Assembly: GCA_024743175.1 (NCBI GenBank)
Contig: JANSXA010000006.1
Span: 299,400 to 363,399 of the forward strand
DNA: 64,000 nt
Direction: 5' to 3'
DNA from: Pseudomonadaceae bacterium
Lineage (GTDB): Bacteria; Pseudomonadota; Gammaproteobacteria; Pseudomonadales; Azotimanducaceae
The notes beneath the pieces were generated by a model, which saw only the letters and a list, made by a program, of their open reading frames with translations, searched no databases and was not told the origin of the DNA. Both the position numbers and the translations under genes were made by a program. Below, one piece after another: positions 36,882 through 45,891 of this stretch (position 1 is the first letter of the stretch; every line of letters starts with the position of its first letter).

Positions 36882-38810
36882 TCACGATGGAACTCGAATT
36901 TCGTCCCAGCCGCCCTGTTGGTTGTGCGCGCGAAGGAGAAGACTGTTGTCTTGGTCCTTGGTGACTAAGTCGAGGATCTGTGAAAAGTGATCATCAAGTT
37001 GTTTTTGATTGCCGGGGTATCGTGCCGCTAGGTGTCGGAGCAGTTCTTCCCCACATTTCTGTAGGCTTGTCGCTAGTATTAGTCCTAGCAGCACGATATC
37101 TGTGGACTTGTCGTTCATGAGGAGACCAATCGCGTTCCCCCATGCTTCTAAGTCCCAGGGTCCGATCAGAGCTGCCATTAGAAAACAGTAAGCTGCGTCG
37201 CTACTGTTGCCAGACCGATGCTGAACCCCGCCCAAGTTGTACCACGCGAGGTGGGATAGCGCGTCTGCCTCCAAAGCGGAGTTACAAACGGCTTCGATAG
37301 CATTTTCATCCATCTCTCGAGGCTTGAAGTCAGCTGGAAACACGGGTCGCTGTCTGGTTTGCTTGTCTAACCCAGTACGTTCGATTAAAAAAGATAACGC
37401 TTCTTGCTTGAGTGCCCACTCGGCTTGCTCGAAAGGTTGGCCCGAGTCAAGGCTTCGCTCGAATGCCTCCTGCGCAGCGCGATAGCTACCTGAGAACATT
37501 AGAGCGTCTGCATATAGACACCTCGTATCGTCGTTTTCCTCCACAGCCAATGCGCGACAATAGAACTGGGACGAAGCTCGATACCGTCCAACAGAAAACA
37601 GAATGCCTCCCAGCTCTCTGAGGAAGTACGTCCGTTCCAAGTACTCTGCGTCTAGAGAGGCGGCTCTTCGGTAAGCGCGAAAGCCCTCAAGGTAGCGTTG
37701 TGAACCGCGCAGCAAACTACCGATGTTGTAGTTTAGGACTGCGGCTTGTTGGTGGTCATCTTTGCTCTCCGCGATTTCTGCGATTCGCAACAAAGCGGCC
37801 ACACCATATTCACGTTCCGCGGTTGATAGCGCAGACTGTCTCGCTAAAAATGGAACGAGGTAAAGCTGTGCTACCTCTATTGCATCATCAGTTCCAAAGA
37901 ATTTCTCTGCAATTTCCAAAGCTCGAAGGTATTCGTTGCCCCGTGCGAAGCACGCAGCGATAACCATACCGATTTCGACCTTGGAAGGAAGCCATGCTTC
38001 GGATAAGTGTGGAAAGATTATTTTCGTGCCAACATCTGAGTGTCCGTGAAAATCTAAAGCAAGACCGATTGCGATCAGTATGTCGAAATGCAGAGTAGAA
38101 TCTGGATCTGGTCCCTTGTAACCGTCAGGAGTGTGTAAGGTAAATCCAGTGTAACCACCCAAAGTAACCTCAAGTTTGTCTTCGTTGAGACGGACCGAAT
38201 GGGTAGATTCTCCTTCCGGAACCCATTTAATTAGGCGATTTGAACCGCTTGAGGCTTCTCTCAGTCGAGATTTCAATAGATGACCTTGTACGCCGTACAC
38301 ACCATCCTCTGGAATCGCCAACTCAAACTGAATCGGGACCGACATTGTTGGTGAGCGAACTTCGCGAAACGCCTCGACATCTCGGACTAAATTTTGGGGG
38401 GTCGAATCATCCCAATAATCTGCTTCATCAAACTCAAAGCTAATACTTTTTGCGGAACGTTTTCCATAGTAAGAATCAAATCTGTGGAACCAGCGAACCA
38501 GAAACCGTTTACTTGGAGCATGGAATCTAGCGATCAAGACGGGGAGATCTAGCGAGTTGTAGTAGTTCCCAGTCGCGTTGGTCAGCCAAACCCGTTTGAC
38601 CCGAGCGGAGGACGAAGCGGCGTCGGTTGCCTTGAGCTGTACCCAGAACTTGATTCCAGTAGCTGAACCAGCTGCATCGAATACTTCAATCTCGCCATCA
38701 ATTCCATAATCATGGGACAGATCCCTAAATACCCACTCTGATGGTATAAGCGTGCGTATCGCGGAAAAAGATTCATCTTCTAGCTGGTGCTGGCGAGGTC
38801 TGGTTGGCAT
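36882..38810 (-). CDS. DUF4365 nuclease-like domain plus TPR-like repeats
   Basis: A 642-aa protein. I chose ATG 38810 because the resulting N-terminus (MPTRPRQHQLEDESF) is the standard start of DUF4365 proteins. The domain shows DYGIDGEIEVF (Asp38, Glu42) and FWVQLKAT (Gln58, Lys60), the PD-(D/E)XK-like site. From about residue 290 to 640 there are helical repeats (VAQLYLVPFLARQ, QAAVLNYNIGSLLRGSQRY, YRRAASLDAEYLERT) of TPR type, which usually bind partners. It is first in the four-gene unit and likely a sensor or nuclease subunit. Confidence 0.75.
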   Translation of the reverse strand: MPTRPRQHQLEDESFSAIRTLIPSEWVFRDLSHDYGIDGEIEVFDAAGSATGIKFWVQLKATDAASSSARVKRVWLTNATGNYYNSLDLPVLIARFHAPSKRFLVRWFHRFDSYYGKRSAKSISFEFDEADYWDDSTPQNLVRDVEAFREVRSPTMSVPIQFELAIPEDGVYGVQGHLLKSRLREASSGSNRLIKWVPEGESTHSVRLNEDKLEVTLGGYTGFTLHTPDGYKGPDPDSTLHFDILIAIGLALDFHGHSDVGTKIIFPHLSEAWLPSKVEIGMVIAACFARGNEYLRALEIAEKFFGTDDAIEVAQLYLVPFLARQSALSTAEREYGVAALLRIAEIAESKDDHQQAAVLNYNIGSLLRGSQRYLEGFRAYRRAASLDAEYLERTYFLRELGGILFSVGRYRASSQFYCRALAVEENDDTRCLYADALMFSGSYRAAQEAFERSLDSGQPFEQAEWALKQEALSFLIERTGLDKQTRQRPVFPADFKPREMDENAIEAVCNSALEADALSHLAWYNLGGVQHRSGNSSDAAYCFLMAALIGPWDLEAWGNAIGLLMNDKSTDIVLLGLILATSLQKCGEELLRHLAARYPGNQKQLDDHFSQILDLVTKDQDNSLLLRAHNQQGGWDEIRVPS

Positions 38811-38951
38811 TTTTTTCGACAAGTTTGATCCTCGTGCTTCAGCGTTTCGCACCAACTGGTGTTTGTGTAGCCGGAGTAAGGCCCATCTCGCAATGGGTCT
38901 GCCTCAGCCTATGTAAGGTTCTTAACAATGCTCGAGAGGATAACAAAAACA

Positions 38952-38969
38952 GGTACCAAAAAAGGTACC
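38952..38969. repeat. Module-boundary element D
   Basis: GGTACC-AAAAAA-GGTACC, 141 bases upstream of the DUF4365 gene start and thus at the right end of the four-gene module. The hairpin found 36 bases from copies B and C is not present here; a different small hairpin, GCTGG-N7-CCAGC, lies at 39106-39122. Confidence 0.55.
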
Positions 38970-39527
38970 ACACCATCCTCAAATAGACTCATCGCAAATC
39001 AGATTGCCTCAGTGACCGCTTAGCTGTAGCGTTGAGTTTACTTGAGTTTCACCGAAACCCCCTGAAATTCAATGAGTTACGATCAAGACTGTTAATCAGC
39101 GGGTCGCTGGCTCAGGTCCAGCAGACGGGGTCACTGGATCCATGGAGTCCGTCCTGGACTCATAGGTAACAGTTTATTCCGGAGACATGGGTTACAGTTT
39201 CGGTATAAAAGGATTCTCAGCGGGTTCCACCCGCTTCTCATCCTTATCAAAGAATCCTAAGTCATATTCCATACACATAAAGCCTACCAGCCAAATCCTG
39301 TCGCTCACCTCGCGTATGCCGACGTCTTGTCCCGCAAACACGCAACCTAGATTGATTTTACGTGCATCGAAACAAATCCGACCACAGTGGGTGGACCCGA
39401 AAAAATGAATCAGGCATTGAACTAGAAACAGCGTATCAGGACCCTGGTCGTCGAGTTCGCTTTGAAGAATGGTGTGATCTTTACGTGGTTGTTTGGCAAG
39501 GTTCTGATCAGCATCGGATGAGTCAGC
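38970..39527. other. Gene-free stretch at the accessory/transfer junction
   Basis: No convincing gene. It holds a near-identical pair GGTAACAGTTT (39165) and GGTTACAGTTT (39190), 25 bases apart, of the kind seen at some insertion-sequence ends, and the inverted repeat GAGTCC-N5-GGACTC near 39145. It looks like scar DNA left by past insertions next to traI. Confidence 0.45.
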
Positions 39528-42329
39528 TCATATGTCCATCTCCACTTCAGGTCCCCTACGTACCTTGTCGATGATCCGCTCGAGGATCGGTGTAGACTTC
39601 TCGCTATCGGTGCGCTCACGCAGGTCCTTGGGCAGCCCATCTCTATCGAGAATTCGTGCGTAACTGACATGCTTACCTTCTAGCGCACTCGTTTTCTCAC
39701 CTGGTCGAAGTGAAATACCTTTGGCAAGGTCATCAACGTCGTCCGTATAAACATGGCTATTGAATTTCGCCCGGCTCAGTGCGACGTACATGGATTTCTG
39801 ATTGATCAGATTCCTGCGCCAACTCTCCGCGTGGACAATGCCCTCGTCGTAGGTAGCGCCTTGGCCGGAATACACCGTTGTTGCGTAGGCGTGCTCCCAA
39901 TGTCGATTTTTTTGTAGGTTGATGGTTTTATCGCCGGCACGCTTAAAATCGATTGTGACGTCACCGGTTATTTTATTGATGCCCGTGACCTTACCCAGGT
40001 CCGTGTTGTTCACGCCGATCGATTTGTCTTTTCCGCGCCACCGTATCTCGTCGCCGGCAGCGATGCTTCGATCTTCCTGTTCGTACACTTCGACGCCGTT
40101 CTTCGTGCTTCCGGCCACCCGCGTTGGGTTCCACCGGAACCGTTTGCCGTTTTCACTTTCTAGCGTTAACTCGTCTATTCCCGTCTCTTTGACGCGGTAG
40201 GGGACGTCGGCTTTAACTTTCAACGACGCGACCTCTCGGCCGAACACGACGACGTCGCCTTTACGGTAGAAAATAGCGCGTCCTTTCTCAGCGCGAGACA
40301 GGCCCCGGTTGATGAGACCCTTGAGCTTGAGCTCCGCCTTTTCAACAACACCTTTCGCCTGTAGACCTTTACGCACCATTTGATTCACTTCCCGGCGCGT
40401 ATCATTGTCAGGGATGAGCACAAGTGTCTTCTGTCGTTCACTCTCCGGCAGAGCCAGAACACGATCAACGATAGACTGAATGCGTTTGTCACGGTCTTTG
40501 ATTTCATGGACCGTCTTGCTGATGTGTTCTAGCGCGGCTTGAGGATTTTTCTCAATCGACGACTCAACTGCCGCTTTGAGCTCTGGACTGTCCTTTTGCC
40601 GCATGATGTCGCGCATTTCAGCGTAGTGCATGCCCGCTTTGATCAATTGATCGAAGGGTTTGCCAGCCTCGATCGCGCCCAGTTGTTGTCGATCGCCGAT
40701 CAGAAACACGCGTGAGCGCGTTTGCCGGCTGAACGTTAACAGGTCCGCCGCGTCCTGCGTATTTTGCAGTGACGACTCGTCGACAATCAGAATTTCCTTG
40801 GCGTTTTGCGCGAGCTTCTTCGTGTTCTTGAACGACATTAGATGGCTCGCTAACGTCCGACTTTGAATGCCAGTTTCTTCCTGCAAGAGGTTGGCGGCCG
40901 AGCCGGTGGGTGCAAGTCCGGTGACTTTGAATCCCTTGCCTTCTGCGACTTCTCTGACGGCCGAGAGCATGTAGGTTTTACCGGTACCCGCGTATCCCTG
41001 GACGCCAACCACGCGATCTTTCGAGGACAACAGCAAACGTACGGCCGCTGCCTGGCCTTTGGTGAACCCACGATCTTCAATGAGTGCGCTGATGTGACTG
41101 CGCCCAGCGATACGGCTCACATCGCGCTTGCCGCGTTGCATCAAACTGATGATGTACTGTTCTTTCTTAATCGCCGCCGGTGTCGTGTAAGCCGGTGTGT
41201 CGAGCCGGCCATTGCGCAGGCTGGCGGGCACCAGTTTACCGATTTCAACTTCCTTCTCGATGGCATCCTCGACGGATCCAATGGTGCTGCTGCCGAGGCC
41301 TGCGCGAAGTGTCTGCTCCTGCAAATCGTCGGCTGTAAAAAGCGCTTCACGTTCTGCCAGGTGTGATCGTGCAAATTCGAGATCGGCCGCTTGCTGGGCT
41401 TTCGTTGGCCGCTCGACGGCGCCGTTTTGGTGTCGATTGCGAGCTGCTTTGATATCAGTATCTGGATCGTAATCGAGCTTTTTCAGTTGGTCTGCCCAAG
41501 CCCCTAGCAATGCCTCCTGATTGCTGTGATGCTTCGCGCTTCGCGTCCGAACCGCTGCGTTATCCATGCCTTTTGCGGTCCGGTAACCGTACTCTTTCGC
41601 CGCGGTGAGGATCTCTGTACGGCGCTTGGAAAAGCCTTTGCGAACTGCCTCCGGAACGGCCGAGATGTCGAATGTGCCGTTGCTTGCGTCGGCTTCAATG
41701 TCGTAGCCAAGCGCTCGAACTTTCGATGCGAGTTCATTCCGGTAAACCTGTCCGATCTTCTTCGAGACGTCGTACATACGTCTGGATTCCAACGAGCGCC
41801 ATTCGCCGTCCGGACGCTGTGTCAGATTCATGATGACGTTGTGTGTGTGTAGTTGCGGATCCATTGCCCGCGACGTGGTGTGCGTAAATGACGCGATAGT
41901 AAGGTTCTTGGTGAGTACCTCTTTGATTTCCCCATTCACTTGTTGGCGGGTGATGCTGTAGTTCGCCTCGAGGTGCTTGAGTGCTGTCGCTACCGCTTCA
42001 TTGTGTGCCGCTATAAGGCGTTTATCGCCGCCAGCGAGGGCCAACACGGAAACAGACTTCGGCGCTGACAAAGTGAAGTCCCAGCCCTTTTTGTGCTCGC
42101 GCTCACCGTTGCCGTTGCTCCGTCCGACCTGGGTCCCATCATCCAACTGTCCATCGAGCATTGCCTTGAATTGGGCATTGTCCACCACGCCGGCGAGGCC
42201 GAGCCTCTTAGCGCCATTGCCTTGCCAGGTAGACGCAATGTCTTCGTTTCCATCCTTCGTGTAGTAGTCGGCTTCAGAGTAATAGTGAGACGCGACACTG
42301 CTGCTCGAGATGGCCTTGATTGACAGCAT
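39528..42329 (-). CDS. traI: TraI-type MobF relaxase-helicase
   Basis: A 933-aa bifunctional protein that nicks oriT and unwinds the transferred strand. Catalytic tyrosines are in HYYSEADYY (Tyr16/17, Tyr22/23). The metal-binding histidines are His150 and the pair in QLHTHNV (His161, His163). The helicase Walker A, YAGTGKT, lies near residue 445; Walker B-like ILIVDESS and further RecD-like motifs (GDRQQLG) follow, ending with the VYSGQGATYDE and YVALSRA motifs near 830-850. The length is that of TrwC (966 aa) rather than F TraI (1756 aa). It is the last gene of the minus-strand operon. Confidence 0.93.
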   Translation of the reverse strand: MLSIKAISSSSVASHYYSEADYYTKDGNEDIASTWQGNGAKRLGLAGVVDNAQFKAMLDGQLDDGTQVGRSNGNGEREHKKGWDFTLSAPKSVSVLALAGGDKRLIAAHNEAVATALKHLEANYSITRQQVNGEIKEVLTKNLTIASFTHTTSRAMDPQLHTHNVIMNLTQRPDGEWRSLESRRMYDVSKKIGQVYRNELASKVRALGYDIEADASNGTFDISAVPEAVRKGFSKRRTEILTAAKEYGYRTAKGMDNAAVRTRSAKHHSNQEALLGAWADQLKKLDYDPDTDIKAARNRHQNGAVERPTKAQQAADLEFARSHLAEREALFTADDLQEQTLRAGLGSSTIGSVEDAIEKEVEIGKLVPASLRNGRLDTPAYTTPAAIKKEQYIISLMQRGKRDVSRIAGRSHISALIEDRGFTKGQAAAVRLLLSSKDRVVGVQGYAGTGKTYMLSAVREVAEGKGFKVTGLAPTGSAANLLQEETGIQSRTLASHLMSFKNTKKLAQNAKEILIVDESSLQNTQDAADLLTFSRQTRSRVFLIGDRQQLGAIEAGKPFDQLIKAGMHYAEMRDIMRQKDSPELKAAVESSIEKNPQAALEHISKTVHEIKDRDKRIQSIVDRVLALPESERQKTLVLIPDNDTRREVNQMVRKGLQAKGVVEKAELKLKGLINRGLSRAEKGRAIFYRKGDVVVFGREVASLKVKADVPYRVKETGIDELTLESENGKRFRWNPTRVAGSTKNGVEVYEQEDRSIAAGDEIRWRGKDKSIGVNNTDLGKVTGINKITGDVTIDFKRAGDKTINLQKNRHWEHAYATTVYSGQGATYDEGIVHAESWRRNLINQKSMYVALSRAKFNSHVYTDDVDDLAKGISLRPGEKTSALEGKHVSYARILDRDGLPKDLRERTDSEKSTPILERIIDKVRRGPEVEMDI

Positions 42330-42332
42330 GGG

Positions 42333-42563
42333 CTAGCGTTCTTCAGTCCCGATGGACGTCGATTTGGATGCTCGATCGACTCCCGTTAATCTGTTCAACA
42401 TTCCCGGGTGAAAAATCAAGAGTACGGCGACAACGATCGCAAGCACCGCGATAAAGCGAGGCCCAGTGGGCTCAAATTGGATCAAGATCGTGCCCAGGAT
42501 AAGAAGCAAGCCGGCGAGCGCATAGCGTTCCGATTTGGTGGTTGTGCTGCTGTCTGATTGCAT
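42333..42563 (-). CDS. Small two-helix membrane protein between traD and traI
   Basis: A 76-aa protein from ATG 42563, which has AGAGGA about 7 bases upstream; the frame is open to 42626 but that start has a poorer ribosome site. Two hydrophobic segments (YALAGLLLILGTILI and FIAVLAIVVAVLLIF) form a hairpin. It sits 68 bases after traD and 3 before traI. It may aid coupling or exclusion; the family is unknown. Confidence 0.6.
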   Translation of the reverse strand: MQSDSSTTTKSERYALAGLLLILGTILIQFEPTGPRFIAVLAIVVAVLLIFHPGMLNRLTGVDRASKSTSIGTEER

Positions 42564-42631
42564 AATTTGTCCTCTGTTTCGTCGAGTCATAGTCTTTCGA
42601 TTCACGTCGCCCGGGATAGATTCCATAGCTG

Positions 42632-44563
42632 CTAGAGCAACTCCGTCTGATACCTGTCCTGCCCGGCGTCACGGTCCTTTTCGTGGCCGGTCGTATCGGT
42701 AGCCACCGGCGGTATCGCGCTGGCATTGAGGCCATTGCCAACAAAATCATCCTTCTCGTTGGTTTTTGAGCGGTGCTTGGTGCTTCGAGGAAACCCATCG
42801 ACCAGGACAGGAGCGTTGTCTAAATTGGGTGCGACGATATCGAAACCGTTGTCGACAAATCCCTCTGCTACTTTCGGGTATTTCTTGTACTGAGCGACGA
42901 TGCGACCCACCGGCAGTCCACGCCCAAATTTCACGAACCCGTGTAGATCCTTGAGGTTCATAATCTCGGTCGGCAGGACGATAGGCCTGAGGTTTCGTTG
43001 CTTAGACAACGTGACGCCGTCGCGAATTTCGCTCGCACCAAACGAGATGCCCTCGAACGTTTCGACCGTCTCGCTGTTGCCGAGATTTTCACTCGAGTAC
43101 GTGGCGCCGGCTTTGTCGTTGTAGCGGAACCCGCACCAGGTAGAGCAGCCGCTTGCGATCGTGTCCGCACCTTCTTTGCCGTAGATCATCACCAGTTGTG
43201 AATAAGCTTGAACACCCAGAATGAAGCAGCCGCCGAACTTTCTAAGACCGGCCAATCCATCAAAAAGAGAAGGCAGTTTCTGTAGACTCGGTAGCTCGTC
43301 GATGCCGAGCCAGATACGGCGCTGACGGCTCGGCTCAAGCGATGCAATCGCTGCGATTGCCGTATCCATCCACGCGGTGATCAAAGGTTTTAGCGCCGTT
43401 CTTTGCTCGTCCTTAGTCGTCAGAAACACCCATCCATCACCATCGTCTTGGCGGATCCAGTCCTTAATCGAGAACCGTGGCGCGTCTTTAGGCAGGTACT
43501 TCATTGACCGTGTGTAGGCCGCTAGAACACCGCGCACCGACACCGCCATACGTTCGCCTCCGTGGGAAATGATTGCCGCCGCTTCGGTGTTTTCAACGTA
43601 CTGTGTGATTTCCGCGATGCTGACGTTCATGATTGCGTGCATGAGCTTTTCGTTGCTCGGTTCTTGGTCGCTGGCAATCTTCTTTGCCAGCGCCGCAAAT
43701 ACAATTCGCGCACCTAATACCCAGTACGGATCGCCGACCTGACTGCGTTCGGGGATGAGTGATTCGGCCATACGATCATATTCATAGTCGCGGGAGCATT
43801 CGGCCCATACGTCCCAGCCGGCTGACCGCGCATCGAGTGGATTCAGGATGATGTCTTTCCCTGGGCGGTAGAAATGCGATACGTATTCGCCGCTGTTGTC
43901 GTAGATCACGAGTCGCTGGTTTCGTCGTCGTATGCCAGTCAGCATTTCTTTAGAGACAGTACTTTTACCGGTGCCTGACGAACCGCTCAACATCGTGTGA
44001 GCGATATCCGAACCCTCCGGCATTGGGATACCGGCGATGGTCATTTCAGGGATCTTGCCGAACTTCTTAACGGCCTGTTTGAGCTGCTTGCCATCAACCA
44101 GCTGACTACCCCGAACATGCTCATCCTCGGCCTGGTCAGTACCAAATCGATAGATGAACTTGAACACCAGAAACAGTACGAAAAACCCCAACATGACGCC
44201 GCCGACTAATGACCAGATAGCCGCTTTGTAGACGTTGTTGACAGCTTGTTGAACACTACCGTTGTTGAGAAACGTGACCGTTCGAACCTCGATCTTCTGC
44301 CCAGTTTCAAGCTTAAAGGGGATCTTTCCCTCGGTGAGTTCCAGCCCGTTAACAACCACGTAACCCACGGTGTACTTAACGGTCACGTAGCGCTCGTAGC
44401 TTGTTGTTGTGTACCAAAAAATGCTGCCGATGGAGAGCAAGAGCGTGAGAATGCCCAGGGCCATAAACTTGGTAATGACCTGGCCAATCATCCGTAAGAA
44501 GTGAATGGCTGTTTGTCCGCCGCGTGTAAAATTTCCGATCGAAGAGGTTTGGAAAATGCTCAT
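42632..44563 (-). CDS. traD: TraD, type IV coupling protein
   Basis: A 643-aa inner-membrane ATPase with two membrane helices (about 31-51 and 114-137) and a cytoplasmic motor. Walker A is GSSGTGKST (193-202). IWLGIDELPSL, near residue 415, is the Walker B segment. Family segments DNSGEY and NPLDARSAGW also appear. It links the relaxosome to the secretion channel. F TraD has 717 residues. It overlaps the upstream RHH gene by 4 bases (ATGA). Confidence 0.93.
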   Translation of the reverse strand: MSIFQTSSIGNFTRGGQTAIHFLRMIGQVITKFMALGILTLLLSIGSIFWYTTTSYERYVTVKYTVGYVVVNGLELTEGKIPFKLETGQKIEVRTVTFLNNGSVQQAVNNVYKAAIWSLVGGVMLGFFVLFLVFKFIYRFGTDQAEDEHVRGSQLVDGKQLKQAVKKFGKIPEMTIAGIPMPEGSDIAHTMLSGSSGTGKSTVSKEMLTGIRRRNQRLVIYDNSGEYVSHFYRPGKDIILNPLDARSAGWDVWAECSRDYEYDRMAESLIPERSQVGDPYWVLGARIVFAALAKKIASDQEPSNEKLMHAIMNVSIAEITQYVENTEAAAIISHGGERMAVSVRGVLAAYTRSMKYLPKDAPRFSIKDWIRQDDGDGWVFLTTKDEQRTALKPLITAWMDTAIAAIASLEPSRQRRIWLGIDELPSLQKLPSLFDGLAGLRKFGGCFILGVQAYSQLVMIYGKEGADTIASGCSTWCGFRYNDKAGATYSSENLGNSETVETFEGISFGASEIRDGVTLSKQRNLRPIVLPTEIMNLKDLHGFVKFGRGLPVGRIVAQYKKYPKVAEGFVDNGFDIVAPNLDNAPVLVDGFPRSTKHRSKTNEKDDFVGNGLNASAIPPVATDTTGHEKDRDAGQDRYQTELL

Positions 44564-44844
44564 GCTTGCTCCACTCCAATTTGCTCCAGCGCGTGCTTCG
44601 CGTCCAGTTTGGCAAGCTCGAGCAACTCTTCATCGAGGTGTCCGGCCATCCGGCGGGTGAGGCACAAAGTCTGAATGGTGAGGTTGAATGCGGTTTTGGT
44701 GAGACCGTCATCTGCATCGGTACGCTGGATTCCGGTGGCGACCAATTCTCGCCAAATGCTCGCTTCTTCAACGCGTCGCTGTTTCGCGAGTCGTCGCACA
44801 TAGGCGACAAACTCTTCTGGGTATCGTACGGTCACAGAAAGCAT
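44560..44844 (-). CDS. Ribbon-helix-helix relaxosome/regulator protein
   Basis: A 94-aa protein. The N-terminal strand LSVTVRYPEEFVAYVRRLAKQR and following helix resemble an RHH fold; the C-terminal helix is acidic. It is encoded just ahead of traD, facing a 0.5-kb control region, the position of TraM-like or TrwA-like accessory proteins that bind oriT and repress the operon. The name is withheld because sequence alone does not decide it. Confidence 0.6.
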   Translation of the reverse strand: MLSVTVRYPEEFVAYVRRLAKQRRVEEASIWRELVATGIQRTDADDGLTKTAFNLTIQTLCLTRRMAGHLDEELLELAKLDAKHALEQIGVEQA

Positions 44845-44883
44845 GTTCGGGTAATCCTCCCTTCGCGTTGAGTGTCATTATTG

Positions 44884-44906
44884 CAAATATATAAAAACAT
44901 ATAAAG
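44884..44906. promoter_or_regulatory. AT-rich operator-like repeat, copy 2
   Basis: Core AAAAACATATAA with ATATAT on its left; 40 bases upstream of the traD-operon RHH gene, where an operator would sit. Confidence 0.4.
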
Positions 44907-45314
44907 ATAAAAACCCATGTATGCGCTTGCAAGTAAGGAAAACAACACCTTATGGACATTGCTGCCAGCATCGACGCTTTAGCGGTATGCGAAAAACGCA
45001 ATCAAATTCAATGTCTTGCCGACTGCAGCGTAAGCTGCGTAGGGTGTGAACCTTTTTGGTGAGCATCGCGAGCCAAGGTGAGGTAAGACAGATCGAATAG
45101 ACTTAGCTCGCCCGGGTTTAGGTTGGAATTGCCGGGGTTAACCTGCGCTAGCAGCAGAGTTATTTGCCCGCCTAACCTGCCACGTAACCTTCTACAAATA
45201 GCGCACTTGGGACAACTACGTTCAGGGGCAGTCCAGAGGTGCTTAACCCATTCAAGGCGCGTCAGCGCCGTCTTTGGGCGCCTCAAAGCGACACCGCTAA
45301 GATATCCGGCTGTA

Positions 45315-45339
45315 CAAATATATAAATACATATAATATA
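45315..45339. promoter_or_regulatory. AT-rich operator-like repeat, copy 3
   Basis: Core AAATACATATAATATA, identical over 16 bases to copy 4 (47.7 kb); 41 bases before the RHH gene at 45380. It could contain that gene's -10 element. Confidence 0.5.
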
Positions 45340-45379
45340 GCAATCCGAAATACCAATGACCACGCAGGAGTACATACGG

Positions 45380-45637
45380 ATGGCAGCCAAAAAAAGTATC
45401 TTTCAGAGCACTCGACAGAATTCGGTTTCGGTGTCGGTGAAAATTCCACAAGAACTCAAAGAGCGCATTGAGGCGCTACGCGAGTCTCTCGCCGCCGTTG
45501 ACCAAACACTGACGTTCAACATTTCGGCGATCTGTGCCGAAACACTGGAAATCGCGGTCAAGACCGGTGAAGCGGAGCTTGCCAAGATGAAGCCCGCCGC
45601 GAATGGAACCGGCGCGTCAGAAGGGGCGCGGGTTTAA
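45380..45637 (+). CDS. Ribbon-helix-helix-like DNA-binding protein
   Basis: An 85-aa protein from ATG 45380 (an ATG at 45356 in the same frame is possible but AT-rich and without a site). SVSVSVKIPQELKERIEALRESL suits a MetJ/Arc-type strand and first helix; a second helix LTFNISAICAETLEIAV follows, then a loose tail. It is divergent from the transfer operon, with an AT-rich operator copy just upstream, so it may autoregulate and control the backbone. Confidence 0.6.
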   Translation: MAAKKSIFQSTRQNSVSVSVKIPQELKERIEALRESLAAVDQTLTFNISAICAETLEIAVKTGEAELAKMKPAANGTGASEGARV

Positions 45638-45891
45638 CCCGGTTCGTGGGTGGTGCTTCCGTGTTCAACCCGGCTGAAAACTGCCTGGTGATGGACGCGG
45701 GCGCGTTGGCTACGTTCAGTAGCCTAAAGCGGCTTGTGCTTCGTGAAAGGTGCGAACCGCGAAGCGCTCAACGCTCGCAAGTGTATTGGCTTTCGTCACG
45801 GCCTCCGGGGAATTGTGCTGCCGCATACATTTGGCGATGGTGGTCAGACTGTTGTGCACCATCCGCGCCGCCAGTTTGCTGTGTTGCACAT
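45638..45891. other. Intergenic stretch between RHH gene and ardC end
   Basis: 254 bases between convergent genes; no gene or clear terminator hairpin seen. Confidence 0.4.

Larger units (their letters stand above)
44845..45379. other. Divergent control region, candidate oriT
   Basis: A 535-base gap between two divergent RHH genes, adjacent to the relaxase operon. It has two AT-rich operator-like copies (44884-44906, 45315-45339) and inverted repeats such as GGCGC-GTCA-GCGCC near 45262 and an AGGTT...AACCT pair near 45120-45150. MobF oriT sites usually lie here. I cannot point to the nick site. Minus-strand open frames in it lack ribosome sites. Confidence 0.45.

Noticed and set aside
28361..39122. 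Small hairpins such as GCTGATTTAGGATCAGC resembling tRNA anticodon arms
   Set aside because: No acceptor stem, D arm or T arm can be built around them, so they are not tRNA genes; kept only as part of the boundary element.
39187..39408. 73-codon frame next to the paired ACAGTTT repeats
   Set aside because: It starts within repeat DNA, is rich in Ser/Pro, and shows no domain.
45008..45451. Minus-strand frame of 147 codons in the divergent control region
   Set aside because: It runs over the candidate oriT and the RHH start, has no ribosome site, and its composition is atypical.
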